Source: Daphnia pulex
Lineage: Eukaryota > Arthropoda > Branchiopoda > Diplostraca > Daphniidae
Direction of reading: 5' to 3'
Length of the DNA stretch: 64,000 nucleotides
Assembly: GCF_021134715.1 (NCBI RefSeq)
Contig: NC_060019.1
Span: 12,042,001 to 12,106,000, forward strand
In this document: positions 14,594 through 25,000 of the stretch, piece by piece
Numbering within the stretch: the first letter of the stretch is position 1
Layout: each line of letters starts with the position of its first letter
Translations under genes and position numbers: made by a program
The notes under the pieces: generated by a model
Databases searched by the model: none
Seen by the model: only the letters and a program-made list of their open reading frames with translations
Told to the model about the DNA's origin: nothing

Positions 14594-15826
14594 CTACATA
14601 AGCTCATCCAAATTACTTTGAACTGTTTCTAACATTTGATAAAACGAAAGTAATTCCTGCTGAGTAAACTCCAAGGAAATTGTGGATTTACATTTGTTAT
14701 TTAAGGAATATGAACTGGAAGGTTTCCCGTCGCCGGTTACATCGCTTCCATTCACGTTCAAGTGAAGAATTGCCACTGGAACTTTAGTGTGCCCTCCTGT
14801 GTGGGACGACAGGACGTAGTGCATTGATGATTCGACACTTTCCACCTGTACGGACAAAATACAATTACATATTTGTAATTCATTTTTAAGTTAACAATTA
14901 TTTTTATAATAATGATAATATTAAACTTCTACGGGGAGGTGAAGAAATAAAAATATTCCAGACCCCCCTAGAAAGTTGTGGCGAACGGCAATCAATTTAA
15001 GCGAGAAATGTTTTTGCCAGTTTGGCATTCCACACATGAGAATTAAATAAGAATTAAATACCTTAAGAAGTGAACAAGGTTCTTTTTTCAGTGTGTCAAT
15101 GATGGACTTGGCATGAACAGACCACAGTTCTGAAAGCAAGCTTGACACCTGTTCACTGAAACCCAATTCATTCAAATATTTTAAGAAGTTTGCTGGTCTC
15201 ATTAGATTATATGCAGCCTAAAAAGATAGTTGAAATAAAATTATGAGTAATGAATAAACAACAAATATTCAAGGCACCACCCAGTTCAATTAATAAATTT
15301 TAAAATAATCTATTATGAGTTTATGACTATTACTAATAAAAAAATAGTGATTGGTTTATGAATATCTGAGCACTGCCCTTAATAAGTGTGTAAAAAAATT
15401 AAATATTCACACAGTAGTCACTAGTCAGTGTAAATAAAATTTTAAAGTAAAAATAGCCTACTTGTCGGATTATGTAAAGTAGTGTGGATAACACCATTTC
15501 AAGACTTGAATCATCGGGCAATGACAGAACTTCCTTTAACTTTAATTTCTCTTCATCATGAAAGATTTGGTCAACATGTTGATCTTCACTTAATCTTTTG
15601 ACAAAAACAAGTAGAACATTGGATAGTAATGCAGGGTTAATGTCATTGATTATTCCAACTGATGACACAATCCTTTTAAAAATCGAAGCACAACAAAAAA
15701 CATGTTATTTTTGTTAGAATATGTTGTATACTTAATTTAGCGGAATTGTAAGGAATGTACGAATCTAATCAAGGATGTGGTTAATAAAATATACCTTGGC
15801 ATTTCTGTTGAATTCGACGCAGACAT
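14594..15826 (-). CDS. COMMD10: COMM domain-containing protein 10
   Basis: Four minus-strand exons join in phase: 15826-15795, 15672-15462, 15217-15062 and 14845-14594, giving 216 residues (human about 202). COMMD10 belongs to the COMMD ring of the Commander complex, which acts with CCDC22/CCDC93 in endosomal cargo recycling and has been linked to NF-kB control. Evidence: an N-terminal helical region comparable to the family (IVSSVGIINDINPALLSNVL), a middle LLYIIRQAAYNLMRPANF segment, and a C-terminal COMM domain ending FTQQELLSFYQMLETVQ then NLDELM, matching the F-x-x-x-E-L-x-x-FY-x-x-LE-x-x-Q signature. The start at 15826 comes from a short 5' exon (MSASNSTEMP). Without it, exon 2 has only a GTG, not an ATG, at 15668. 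Confidence 0.88.
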
Positions 15827-15921
15827 AACGTTAAACGCATGTAATTCAAATAATAACTAGAAATCATAAATCCTGTTTACACTTGATTACTATTTGACTT
15901 TCATTTAAATTATGTCTAGTA

Positions 15922-16110
15922 ATGAATAAAATAAGACCCAAGAAGGCAACATCAACGCGAATCATGAATGATAGAAATTATTTTTTAAAGTTAACTCAAC
16001 AGAAACAGAGGAACAACAAACTAGCAGACGCACATTTTGATTTGAAGTTTCTTGGAACCTCTTCCTCCAACCTGCGGCGCTTTTTTGCTAAAAGCCTGAA
16101 CACATCATAA
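15922..16110 (+). CDS. hypothetical small basic protein (62 aa), weakly supported
   Basis: An uninterrupted ATG-to-TAA frame lies 95 bp from the divergent COMMD10 start, so a shared promoter is possible. The product is rich in Lys/Arg/Asn (KIRPKKATSTR, FLKLTQQKQRNNK) with no signal peptide or membrane segment. I recognise no family. A short upstream ATG at about 15912 is followed quickly by a stop. It could be a chance open frame or the first exon of a longer gene. Confidence 0.25.
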   Translation: MNKIRPKKATSTRIMNDRNYFLKLTQQKQRNNKLADAHFDLKFLGTSSSNLRRFFAKSLNTS

Positions 16111-16660
16111 TAATAGATGATTGGGCTGATGATTGAATATTTGAATAATACACAAAAATATCAAAATTATGTTTACTTGATTACTTCCATTTTTAAAGTA
16201 ATGAAAGCAGTAATGCAGTCAACCGTCTATTTTAAAAGGAAATATTTGGTTACTAAATTTAGTGTATTATAATCAATAAAACAAATTCTGAGAGTACTAA
16301 GGGTAAGGTTAAATCATTATACCTAGGTTACATAAGAGTAATTTAATTGAAACATAGGTGGAATAAATTCATGCGATCTCGTAACACAGTTATCCAGAGA
16401 TCTCTCGATCTCTCCATGCCCATGACTTTACACAGGAATGTTAATTGACTCCAAAGAAGTGTTATTTGACATTTTTTTCTTTAAGTGTTTGATTTCATGT
16501 TTTGTTCCATTTATGTATTATGTTAAAATGTTAAAATAAGGAAAATATCTACCTGGATAATAAAATGGAACAGCAATTGCACATAACATAAGTAGGATAT
16601 ATAAAAAAACGAATGATAAAGGGAATTTTCTATATTAAAAATTGCTGTTACAGTGATAGA
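16111..16660. other. AT-rich 3' flank of the C18orf32 homologue
   Basis: No coding exon is supported. Should hold the 3' UTR of the minus-strand small gene whose stop is at 16661. Confidence 0.4.
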
Positions 16661-16804
16661 TCACAAAGTTTTCTTTGTAACTTCTTCATTTGCATCAGAG
16701 TTTTTTGGCAGTTGACGTGAAGCTTCACTAGAGGAGAATGGACAAGACAATTTTTTCTCTTCCTGATCCTTGTGGTTATTCTGATCTTTTAACTTTTGGT
16801 CCTC

Positions 16805-16809
16805 TTTAG
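16805..16809. repeat. target-site duplication, left copy (TTTAG)
   Basis: TTTAG directly before the left LTR; the same five bases follow the right LTR at 18973-18977. Five-base duplications are usual for LTR retrotransposons. Confidence 0.9.
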
Positions 16810-17008
16810 TGTTGAGTATAAAAGATAAACAAACTGGACAGTGCGGCAACGCAGGATAGCCAGGAAAGAAGAGAGGGGGAGAAGGACCTACCCAGACAAA
16901 GGAATAAGAGAGGGGGACTCAGTGCTGTTGACGATTGTGGCTAGGCGAGTAGCAATACAAAGCGTTCTTTGCAGCAAACAGGTTCACGTGTTAATTTCTA
17001 TATCAACA
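16810..17008 (+). repeat. left LTR (199 bp)
   Basis: Starts TGTTGAGTATAAAAG and ends TATATCAACA. The TATAAAAG only 7 bp inside is a candidate TATA box. I saw no difference from the right LTR. Confidence 0.93.
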
Positions 17009-17022
17009 GGTTATGGGCCCAG
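17009..17022 (+). promoter_or_regulatory. primer binding site, half-tRNA-iMet type
   Basis: GGTTATGGGCCCAG is complementary to the anticodon arm of initiator tRNA-Met (CTGGGCCCATAACC). Copia-like elements prime from this internal tRNA fragment rather than the 3' end. Confidence 0.85.
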
Positions 17023-17125
17023 CTGTACGCACAGCTAACAGCTACTCTGTCTGAACAATTATTTTTTTTTTGTGTGTGTCCCCGGCTAACTGTTCCCAAG
17101 AAATTAGAAATTCTTTTCTGGAGTG

Positions 17126-18602
17126 ATGGAGAAAGATGGCCGCCGCCATGTTGTATGGTGTCTGAATGGGAAAAACTACGCGTCTTGGAAATTTGGAATG
17201 AAGCTGGCGTTACAAAGTGTTGAGCTTTGGGAAGTCGTGAACGGGACTCAACGGCAACCTGCTGAAGTAAGTTTATTGATGATTTATTGTTTTCTTTATG
17301 TGTGTGATCCGTGCCTGACAACAACGCGATATGAGATGCCTATCTGTGGCGTGGTACCAACTATTAAATTGACAAACTTAGATCCCGGCGTGAGTGCTTA
17401 ATCTCTGCCACTTGATTTTGTTTTTTGTGTGTTTGTGTTTGCTGGACATTTCTCTTTTTTTGTGTTTCTTTCTCAATCTGTTTGGTCACTCTGGCTAAAT
17501 TCCATCATATGATGGTGGACAAGTGTGTGCTAGAGTTGCAAGCATCTAGGAGACAGCTGAGTGTTTTTCCACATCGAGATGATGTGAGGGAGATTCCACA
17601 TTGAGATAATGTGAGAGGTATTCCACATCGAGATGATGTGAGGGAGATTCCACATTGAGATAATGTGAGAGGTATTCCACATCGAGATGATGTGAGGGAG
17701 ATTCCACATTGAGATAATGTGAGGCTGCCATGGATATCACAAACCTAACCATCTTCTCGTTTTGTTACCACAATCAGAGACGCAATGCTGACCAGGTGAT
17801 TGAAAATGCAGCTGATATAACCAACTGGAACAAGAGAAATACCACGGCAATGCAGAACATATTTGGCGCCATCAAAGAAGACCAATCAAGGATCCTGATG
17901 TCTTGTAGCACAGCCCAAGAGATGTGGATGAAATTGGAGACTGAGTATGAAGAAGATGCCGCAGACAATGCACCTCTATTGTGGACAAAGTTCTATGGAT
18001 GCACATTTCGACCAAGCCAAAGTGTATCAAGCTTCCTGACTGAGTTGGAACAGATAGCATTCCGTCTGAAGAGCCTCAACATAGCTATTGATGATAATCA
18101 AATAATGGCAAAGATACTCATGTCGCTTCCTCCAGAGTTCCGTGTTTTTGCCTTTGCATGGGACAGCACGCCTGTTGCAGAGAAAACTCTCAAGAAACTG
18201 ACTACTCGCCTTATAGCATTGGACAAGAGCCTGCGCAACGACGAAGAAGCAAAATCGACATCTGATACTGCCTATCTCAGTAAGCCGAACAGAGATGAAT
18301 CACAGCACAAAGAGCAAGCACTTCCTGCCCAGTACGGTCAGAACAAAGGAAAAAGCCACCCTTCCAGTCAACATGCTGGTATACCGAGAACATGCTGGGA
18401 GTGCAACTCCACTACGCATGTTAGAGCTCAATGCCGTCAATACAAACGCCGGCGTGAGAGAGAAGGAGAAGAAGCGGACAGAAAAAGGAAGCGTTACGAT
18501 CGACATGACAGAAGAGATGATAAACTATGTAAGCTCCCAGGAGCAACTGGCCGATGCACTCACGAAACCCCTGGCTGCTCCACGCTTCAAGTATCTCCGT
18601 GA
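17126..18602 (+). CDS. gag: Copia-type gag with zinc knuckle, interrupted by intron-like insert
   Basis: The first part, 17126-17266, encodes a Copia/UBN2 gag start (CLNGKNYASWKFGMK, LWEVVNG). The second, 17778-18602, contains ITNWNKRN, a long helical capsid-like region (SSFLTELEQIAFRLKSL, ILMSLPPEFRVF) and a CX2CX4HX4C zinc knuckle (CWECNSTTHVRAQC, 18393-18434). Between them is a 511-bp stretch with donor GTAAGT at 17267 and acceptor CAG ending at 17777, phase 0 on both sides. After the knuckle the frame runs across the internal deletion and ends in unrelated residues. Gag coats the element RNA in virus-like particles. Whether the insert is spliced is unknown. Confidence 0.75.
17567..17722. 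repeat. 27-bp minisatellite of alternating hairpins
   Basis: Six units of about 27 bp in alternating forms A and B (54-bp dimer). A contains CACATCgagatGATGTG; B contains CACATTgagatAATGTG. Both forms make a 6-bp stem with a 5-base loop. A 14-bp palindrome, CCATCATATGATGG, lies just upstream at 17502-17515. The array is inside the gag intron-like insert. Confidence 0.85.
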
Positions 18603-18636
18603 CAAGATTGGCGTTCGGGGTGTAGGGGAGGTGTAA
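18524..18636 (+). pseudogene. remnant of Copia RNase H C-terminus
   Basis: Reads YVSSQEQLADALTKPL followed by a RFKYLRDKIGV motif, the usual tail of Copia polyproteins just before the 3' LTR. It is in a different frame from gag and lacks everything upstream, so it is a deletion remnant. Confidence 0.75.
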
Positions 18637-18762
18637 CTGAAGAGTTAAAGGAGGCTGATATTTCTTTTCTTATTATTTGTCTTGTGACACTGAACCTAGT
18701 ATTTATGTCTGATTCAAATATGCTGTGTATTCTGTGCTCATGTTTATTTTTGGGGGTCCAGT

Positions 18763-18773
18763 TTGAGGGGAGG
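18763..18773 (+). other. polypurine tract of LTR element
   Basis: The purine run GAGGGGAGG directly before TGTTGAG of the right LTR; primes plus-strand synthesis in this class. Confidence 0.75.
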
Positions 18774-18972
18774 TGTTGAGTATAAAAGATAAACAAACTG
18801 GACAGTGCGGCAACGCAGGATAGCCAGGAAAGAAGAGAGGGGGAGAAGGACCTACCCAGACAAAGGAATAAGAGAGGGGGACTCAGTGCTGTTGACGATT
18901 GTGGCTAGGCGAGTAGCAATACAAAGCGTTCTTTGCAGCAAACAGGTTCACGTGTTAATTTCTATATCAACA
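18774..18972 (+). repeat. right LTR (199 bp)
   Basis: Same length and, by eye, the same sequence as the left LTR. Followed by the second TTTAG. Confidence 0.93.
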
Positions 18973-19074
18973 TTTAGAACTCATGGGATTCCAGAATTTT
19001 GCAAAGAGAGGTTGCAAGAAACGATGCCATATGTATAGAAAAATTGGAATGACTATACATGGTATGCAAACCAT

Positions 19075-22000
19075 TTCTGAAGACTAAAATTCCTGTACAA
19101 ATGATCATATACATGTAAATAAAAAGTCTGTTTTAGAGTTAGAAAAGGATAGTTGTACTTCACTGCTTTATTAGTTGGTCAATGATTTCCAATGAGGTTC
19201 TTATCTTTGCTGTGAAAGTAGGCACACTAATTGCAGTAATTGCCTGGTAATAAAAGTAATGAGAATTTTTGACGATTCTTGCGAAACAGCGAAAGTAAGA
19301 AAATTATGTTTACATACAGACTACTGTAATTATGGCCCCAGACCTGGTACCAATATGTTAGGCCCGAAAAAAGCTTGAGCTGCACGTGGAGCTCCAAAGG
19401 TGGCGTTATCTTCCACTCCAGTGTTACAAACTACAAAGTCGCCACTTTTCGCCACTTTTTGGTGGAGGCTAGTTCCGGAAAGGAATGTGGAAAAAAAACT
19501 AAATAATATTCTGCAAGAAACTAAAATATTTGGCGAGCTTCCGATTGGTTTATAAGGACAGGAAAAAGACCGAGGCTAGTATTTTGATGATTTTTCTGTG
19601 TTTGAATGTATAGGTCTATACTCAATAAAATCATCTACAACACATATATAGCTAAGAGTAGTATATGTGTATAATGCCTTTACCACATGTCCTTTCCTAC
19701 GACAGATGGTGTGTTCTCGCCCATATTATCGACGATTTTTAGACTTCGATTTCGAAACAACAACTGAAGTAGCCTTCGCACAGAAGTGTGTAGACTATAG
19801 ATTGCTAGTGGAACTCGATCAATTCTCCCGGCTACTTTTCTTGTTGTCAGCGGTTTTCGATTGGAACAGTTGTTCACTAAAGTTGCGCTCCCACGTGAAT
19901 CAAACTAGCCTATTTTCAGAGTAACCGATCAAGCGACCATGTTTAGTCCTATATACAATACATTTTTTTTTAAAGATAATTTACAAGTTTTACAAAAGCA
20001 CAACACTCAAATCATGTGTATCGAACATATGTTCAAAATAGGCCCAAGTATGCGTTACTATCGTTACTATGGCTATATGCGTTAATTAAACTCAAATGTA
20101 GAGATGACTTTACTTATTATATCTGATACAAGACTACAAGCGTATAACTGAAGAATAAATGACTATATTCTCCCAGGGTGATCGCGAATTTCTCATTTGA
20201 ATTTAAGGAACGAAAACCAACGAAAACCTTTTTTTTTTTAAATATATACGGGAATAAGAATGAGAGAAAACAAACTTCAAAATAAAAAAAAAATAATCTA
20301 AAATTCAAATAGGTGCATGCTGGAGAAAATTCAAGATATCTGTTGGTAGTATATATAGCTAGGCTATATTATTTACGTCTCATCCATGGAGCTTGGTAGA
20401 TCATATTAAAACAGGAATCAAAAGAAAAGAACGGGACTGCGAATTAGACGCGAGTCTTTATCGTGTGCGTGAGCTGGACGTGTACTAATTAAAACTGCAT
20501 AATAGATCTGGCGGCGATTAACTGGCATCACACACATCGCGGATGACATGAAAGAAGAGAGAGAACGACTATACCGCGAGATATGTTGTTAACTCTATAT
20601 GGAAGACTGCCTTTTGTCCAACCTACACCCCCCTATATAGCACTCCTCTCATATGTATAGAGAAGCAGCAGGCTCTCGATGTCGACGGTATCCAGATGAG
20701 TATTGATTTTATTCATCGATTTATATAGACCTATATAATATCGAGCATATAATTGGATCACCTCGCCCATGGGGCACTAGAAAAGACGTATATATACACA
20801 CAGAGGAGGCAGCAAAGGAATATATAGTTGACGAGATGAAGTCATATTTACAGTGCTGGGAATTGTCGAATTCATTACTATCTGTCATTCTTGTATAATA
20901 TGGGAAAGTGTAATAATCAGATTTTAGTTTATAGTTATCAACCTTTTGCTATGTATATTTATTAACATAATATCCTATGCTGAGCACTTATAATAGCTAT
21001 TGTATACTGAGAATGGGTGAAGACGATGACGTCTATACCAGTTACGCATGAAAATTATTCCCCTGATACCTTATTTCCTTTTCCTGCGTATATTCGCGAG
21101 AGCTTGCATTCTTCAATATTTACAACACAACAGTTAGACGAAGATTAGGATTGGTGTACCGAAGTATATTGCATACATACGTAGTATAACTATTTTCAGA
21201 ATTTTTCTCCCTTTAGAATTGATAGAACTGGACCAACTGATTTTTCGATGTCTATAAGCTATACATGGACGGAGGAGATGGCTCACCCTCGCTGGGGTCC
21301 CATCTGCTGATTGTATCTCAACGCAACTCACTGATTAAATAGAATCCCCGCCGCCGGCGCACATATAACGCAGCCGATATGGGCCAATACTCGATAGGAT
21401 ATATATCTGCAACAACGAACCAGCAAGAAAAAGAGAAAAAAAAAAGATAAAAAGAAAATTCTTTTGATATACGCCTGATACGGTCTGATCAATAAAGATA
21501 GATCAGTTGACTGTTGCCTAGTCATGAGCTCGCGGGCTGTGTGCTGATGGAATCCTATCCAACGCCAACGCCGCTGTTGATGTGCTGAACTGGCTTCCGA
21601 CAGAACGACCGACTGCGTGAGCTATAAGAGAAGCATTGTTTGAACGCCTCAATCGTTCTTTGTTCGCATCCTTCTCCAATCGCCTACGAACCGTATAGTC
21701 TATAGTTTTCAACGTGCTAATCTGAAAAGACTATTTCTTTTCTTTTCTTTCAAGAGCCGCGCGAGACGAGTATTAATCCAAAAACGTATCTCTAGATGGC
21801 TCTGGTAAAAAGAAAATTCTCTTTGCGATATGGATCTTCGTCTACTACATGCTAGAGGTAGACTACCCATAGTGTATGCCAAGACCCACTGTACGCTCGT
21901 TCACCCGAATTCACGATAGCAGACTGATCACGAAGGGAATAGAAACGATAGTGCGCTGCTGCTGCTGGGATATATAGCAGGATTTGACGAACGTTATATA

Positions 22001-25000
22001 TCTACTGGAGGGCTTATACGCCGCCGGAGTATTGCAGCACAAGTTGCAACGTCGGCAATCACGTTAGACTCGGTTATACTCTGTGTATACGGCTTTCTTA
22101 TCTCTCGAACAGGGCCGTTTCAACAAAGACGACTGAAACGTCTATACTCTCTAAAGCGAAGCAGAACATATTTCTTTTTTTCTATGCTGCTGCTGCGCTG
22201 CAAGACGTTTTCTATATACTATCAGCAGAGTCGGGGGATGTAGAGAGAAGACGCGTTTTAATTGTCACAATGTCAAGATGACATAACAAGGAGACAACGT
22301 ATAAGAAAATACTTGTACACAACAACGATGCTCATTATATGGGAAGGATTAAAACTGTTTACTACAGTATCACAACTATGGAAATGTGTACTCTTATTGT
22401 AGCTATAACTTCTTATCGTTCCTAAGATATCAAGACCGATGTATTATACCGTATATAGTTACCTATTTAGCAGTTGCCCAATCCAATAAAGCTTATCGCT
22501 ATATATAGCATGCAACGGCACTGAAGAATATGTATACGCAAGCATTAGAAAGGTTGCATCTTATTTTGATAAGTGCTCTTCTCATTCCGTTAATCGATTG
22601 TCCCTTTATCCGAGATTATACTATATATAACGTCAACCGTATATAGGCTGATATCAGTGCACGTGTATTGGTCCGTCATTCGACTGTTAATCTACAAAAA
22701 TAAAAAAATAATTACCACCGCAATCATTAATTCTCTTTCAGCTCAATTCTTATAATAGATATAGGCTACCATCCCGTTTATATAGTGACGGTTTATACCA
22801 ATTGGGCTATGGGAGATCTTATGGAGCGACCATTTGTTGCAATATCGATCAATCCCTATAGCTGAATAGAAATCTTAAACTATTAGGCTACTATGCTGGG
22901 AGCTCTTCAGTGCTCACTATGCGATATATTGCATATCAACGAAGGGGAGCGAAGTTGAATCCAAGTTGTCTTTCCTAGAAAAGATAAAGAACAGCTACTG
23001 AAAATATGAAAATTTAGATTCAAATCTAGATGGTGAGACACAATTTTTTTTCTCGCAGTAGCCCTATTATGTCAAAGAGGCAGGCAATGTCAGAACTGTG
23101 TGACGTTGACGTTTAATGTATTTTTTTTTTTTTTAAGAAGAAGATCCCGTTTTCTTTCTTCATCTCAATGGCACTTGCTGCATGTTTAGGGGGAACCTGC
23201 CAGCAGCACCTTATACCGGTTTTGCGATGTTGTTAACAAGGTTTCTTGACAGGCGTTTAGTCAAAGTTTGTCTATTTTTCAACGCAAGGTGTATATGCAG
23301 TAGATTTACAACCCTAAAATGAATTTAAAAAAAACACGAAGCTTTTTCTGTGTACATCTACACCCCAATGCTACTGCCTCAATTCCCTGGATGTGTTACG
23401 AAAGATAAACCACACGAAATTCAATGATATAGAATTTTTCCTTTCAGATAAATTTTATCATGCATGAAATCGTAAATCATCCTTGGTGTTACAGCCATTC
23501 ATCATGTTGGTGTGTTTTAATTATTCGAATGAACTTTGATCAAAAACATTATAGCCTATACCATCACGCCTCTTCTGATGTTTCAATTCATAAATCTTTC
23601 ACAGTCCACCATCCCAGACTTCCGTGAAATCCTATATTGAAGTCATGAAAGTGTTTTCGGTGGAAACTTTTCTTTTGAACAACCTATAGCCATTTAAAAC
23701 ATTGAACAGCAATGAACTAAACATAATCCCAGAAGGCCATCCATTTAGTAGGCCTACATGCCGTTTATTGAGCACCTTGGCTTATAATTAAGATCGCCAA
23801 AGCAGTAATTGCCGGTAATTGCTGCATGACTTGATTACATATAAAGTTAACCTTTATATAGTGCCGTGCGCGTGTATTAATATTTTATTCTACAACCGAA
23901 TCTATATTACCGCTCCCGCGCCACGGTGCACAAGCAGCCATATAGTCAGGCATCAAAAGGATTTTAAAGCGCAATATTTAACAAATGGGTCGATGTCCTA
24001 TATAGTAGTACAGAAATCGATGAGACCCAGCATTCAATCCGGTATACATATAGCCTACGCCTGCGACGAGACAGCTACTTGTATTTCTCTAGAACCCAAT
24101 AACACGCAAAGGCAAAATCACCGTATGTATTCGTTGCCATGCTGGGCATGACCTGTTTGTTTGATGCCAACGCGATATCATGAAATCTAAGAATAATAAA
24201 TCTTGGAAATCGTTGAGCAGTGAATCCCAGCACTCAGCACAAATGTAGCCTAATTTATCCACGGCATTCTTTAATTGTTTGTCTTATTCAACGCCATTCT
24301 TCGTCGCCGTCGTTTCTATTCAAGATCTATTACGTATAATCATCATTAGTCGTTTAGAATTATTCAATTCCAACAAGTCGAGAGTCTAACGCCGTGCGAT
24401 CTATACAAGGATCTTGATGTACATCAGCAACATCAGCAAAGCAGTATAGTGCTAATAGCATCTAAAAAAGACACCCGTCACCAGTGACAGCAAAAAAACA
24501 AGAACCAAATGGCAATATAATTAAGTTCGCAAATGTAGAAAAGGCTGCGGAATAATTGAAAGGGAAATGCTGCTCATGGCGTCGCCCATCTATTTGATTT
24601 GTCAACCTCCGTCGTACACACATTAGCCTTAATGATTCACATCAGCAGCACAGCGCCAAACCTATAGGAGATAATAAGCTTTACTTTTTTTTGTCTGATG
24701 TGTTTTTCCGAAAGAACAATGTCGGCTCGGAAATGCGCTTGATGGCTTGAACTCTCTGATCCGCCTGGAAGTTGAACAATTTTTCACAAGCATCAGTACG
24801 AATAAGAAGGGCGCGGCGACGAGGAACTCGAAGAACAGCGCAGAACAAGGGCTTCAATGGAAACGGGAGGGTGCTGTCGGGAGTCTCGAGGGGGGGGGGA
24901 GGAGGTGGAGATAGGAGATGGGATGAGAGTTTTCTGTGTGTACATCTAGCCAGGGTGCGCGAAACGACAGACAGACCGATCGATACCCTGCAACATACAT

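Larger units (their letters stand above)
16810..18972 (+). mobile_element. non-autonomous Copia-type LTR retrotransposon
   Basis: A 2,163-bp element with 199-bp LTRs starting TGTTGAG and ending TATCAACA, a tRNA-iMet-type primer site, an interrupted gag frame, and a purine tract (GAGGGGAGG) against the right LTR. Protease, integrase and most reverse transcriptase/RNase H are missing. Only the last stretch of a Copia-type RNase H end (EQLADALTKPL then KYLRDKIGV) remains, in another frame from gag. The deletion join lies about 18,500-18,530. Such an element would need proteins from a complete relative to move. The LTRs look identical by eye, so the insertion is recent. Confidence 0.92.
16661..19074 (-). 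pseudogene. C18orf32: C18orf32/UPF0729 homologue interrupted by LTR element
   Basis: The 5' coding part is 19074-18973 (34 codons) and the 3' part is 16804-16661 (47 codons plus stop). The N-terminus MVCIPCIVIPIFLYIWHRFL is a clear match to the conserved start of the C18orf32/UPF0729 family: a Cys-containing hydrophobic segment, then the FLQP motif and a W-N-P. The tail is Lys/Glu/Ser-rich and ends KKTL, as in the family. The uninterrupted protein would be about 81 residues (human 76). The element inserted right after the codon for Lys34, and reading on into the LTR gives one Cys codon and then a stop. Seen: both halves, the junctions and the target duplication. Inferred: loss of function of this allele, unless the insert is spliced out or is heterozygous. 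Confidence 0.85.

Noticed and set aside
17546..17752. Repetitive minus-strand 68-codon frame (HLDVEYLSHYLNVES repeats)
   Set aside because: It is the 27-bp minisatellite read in frame (27 is divisible by three).
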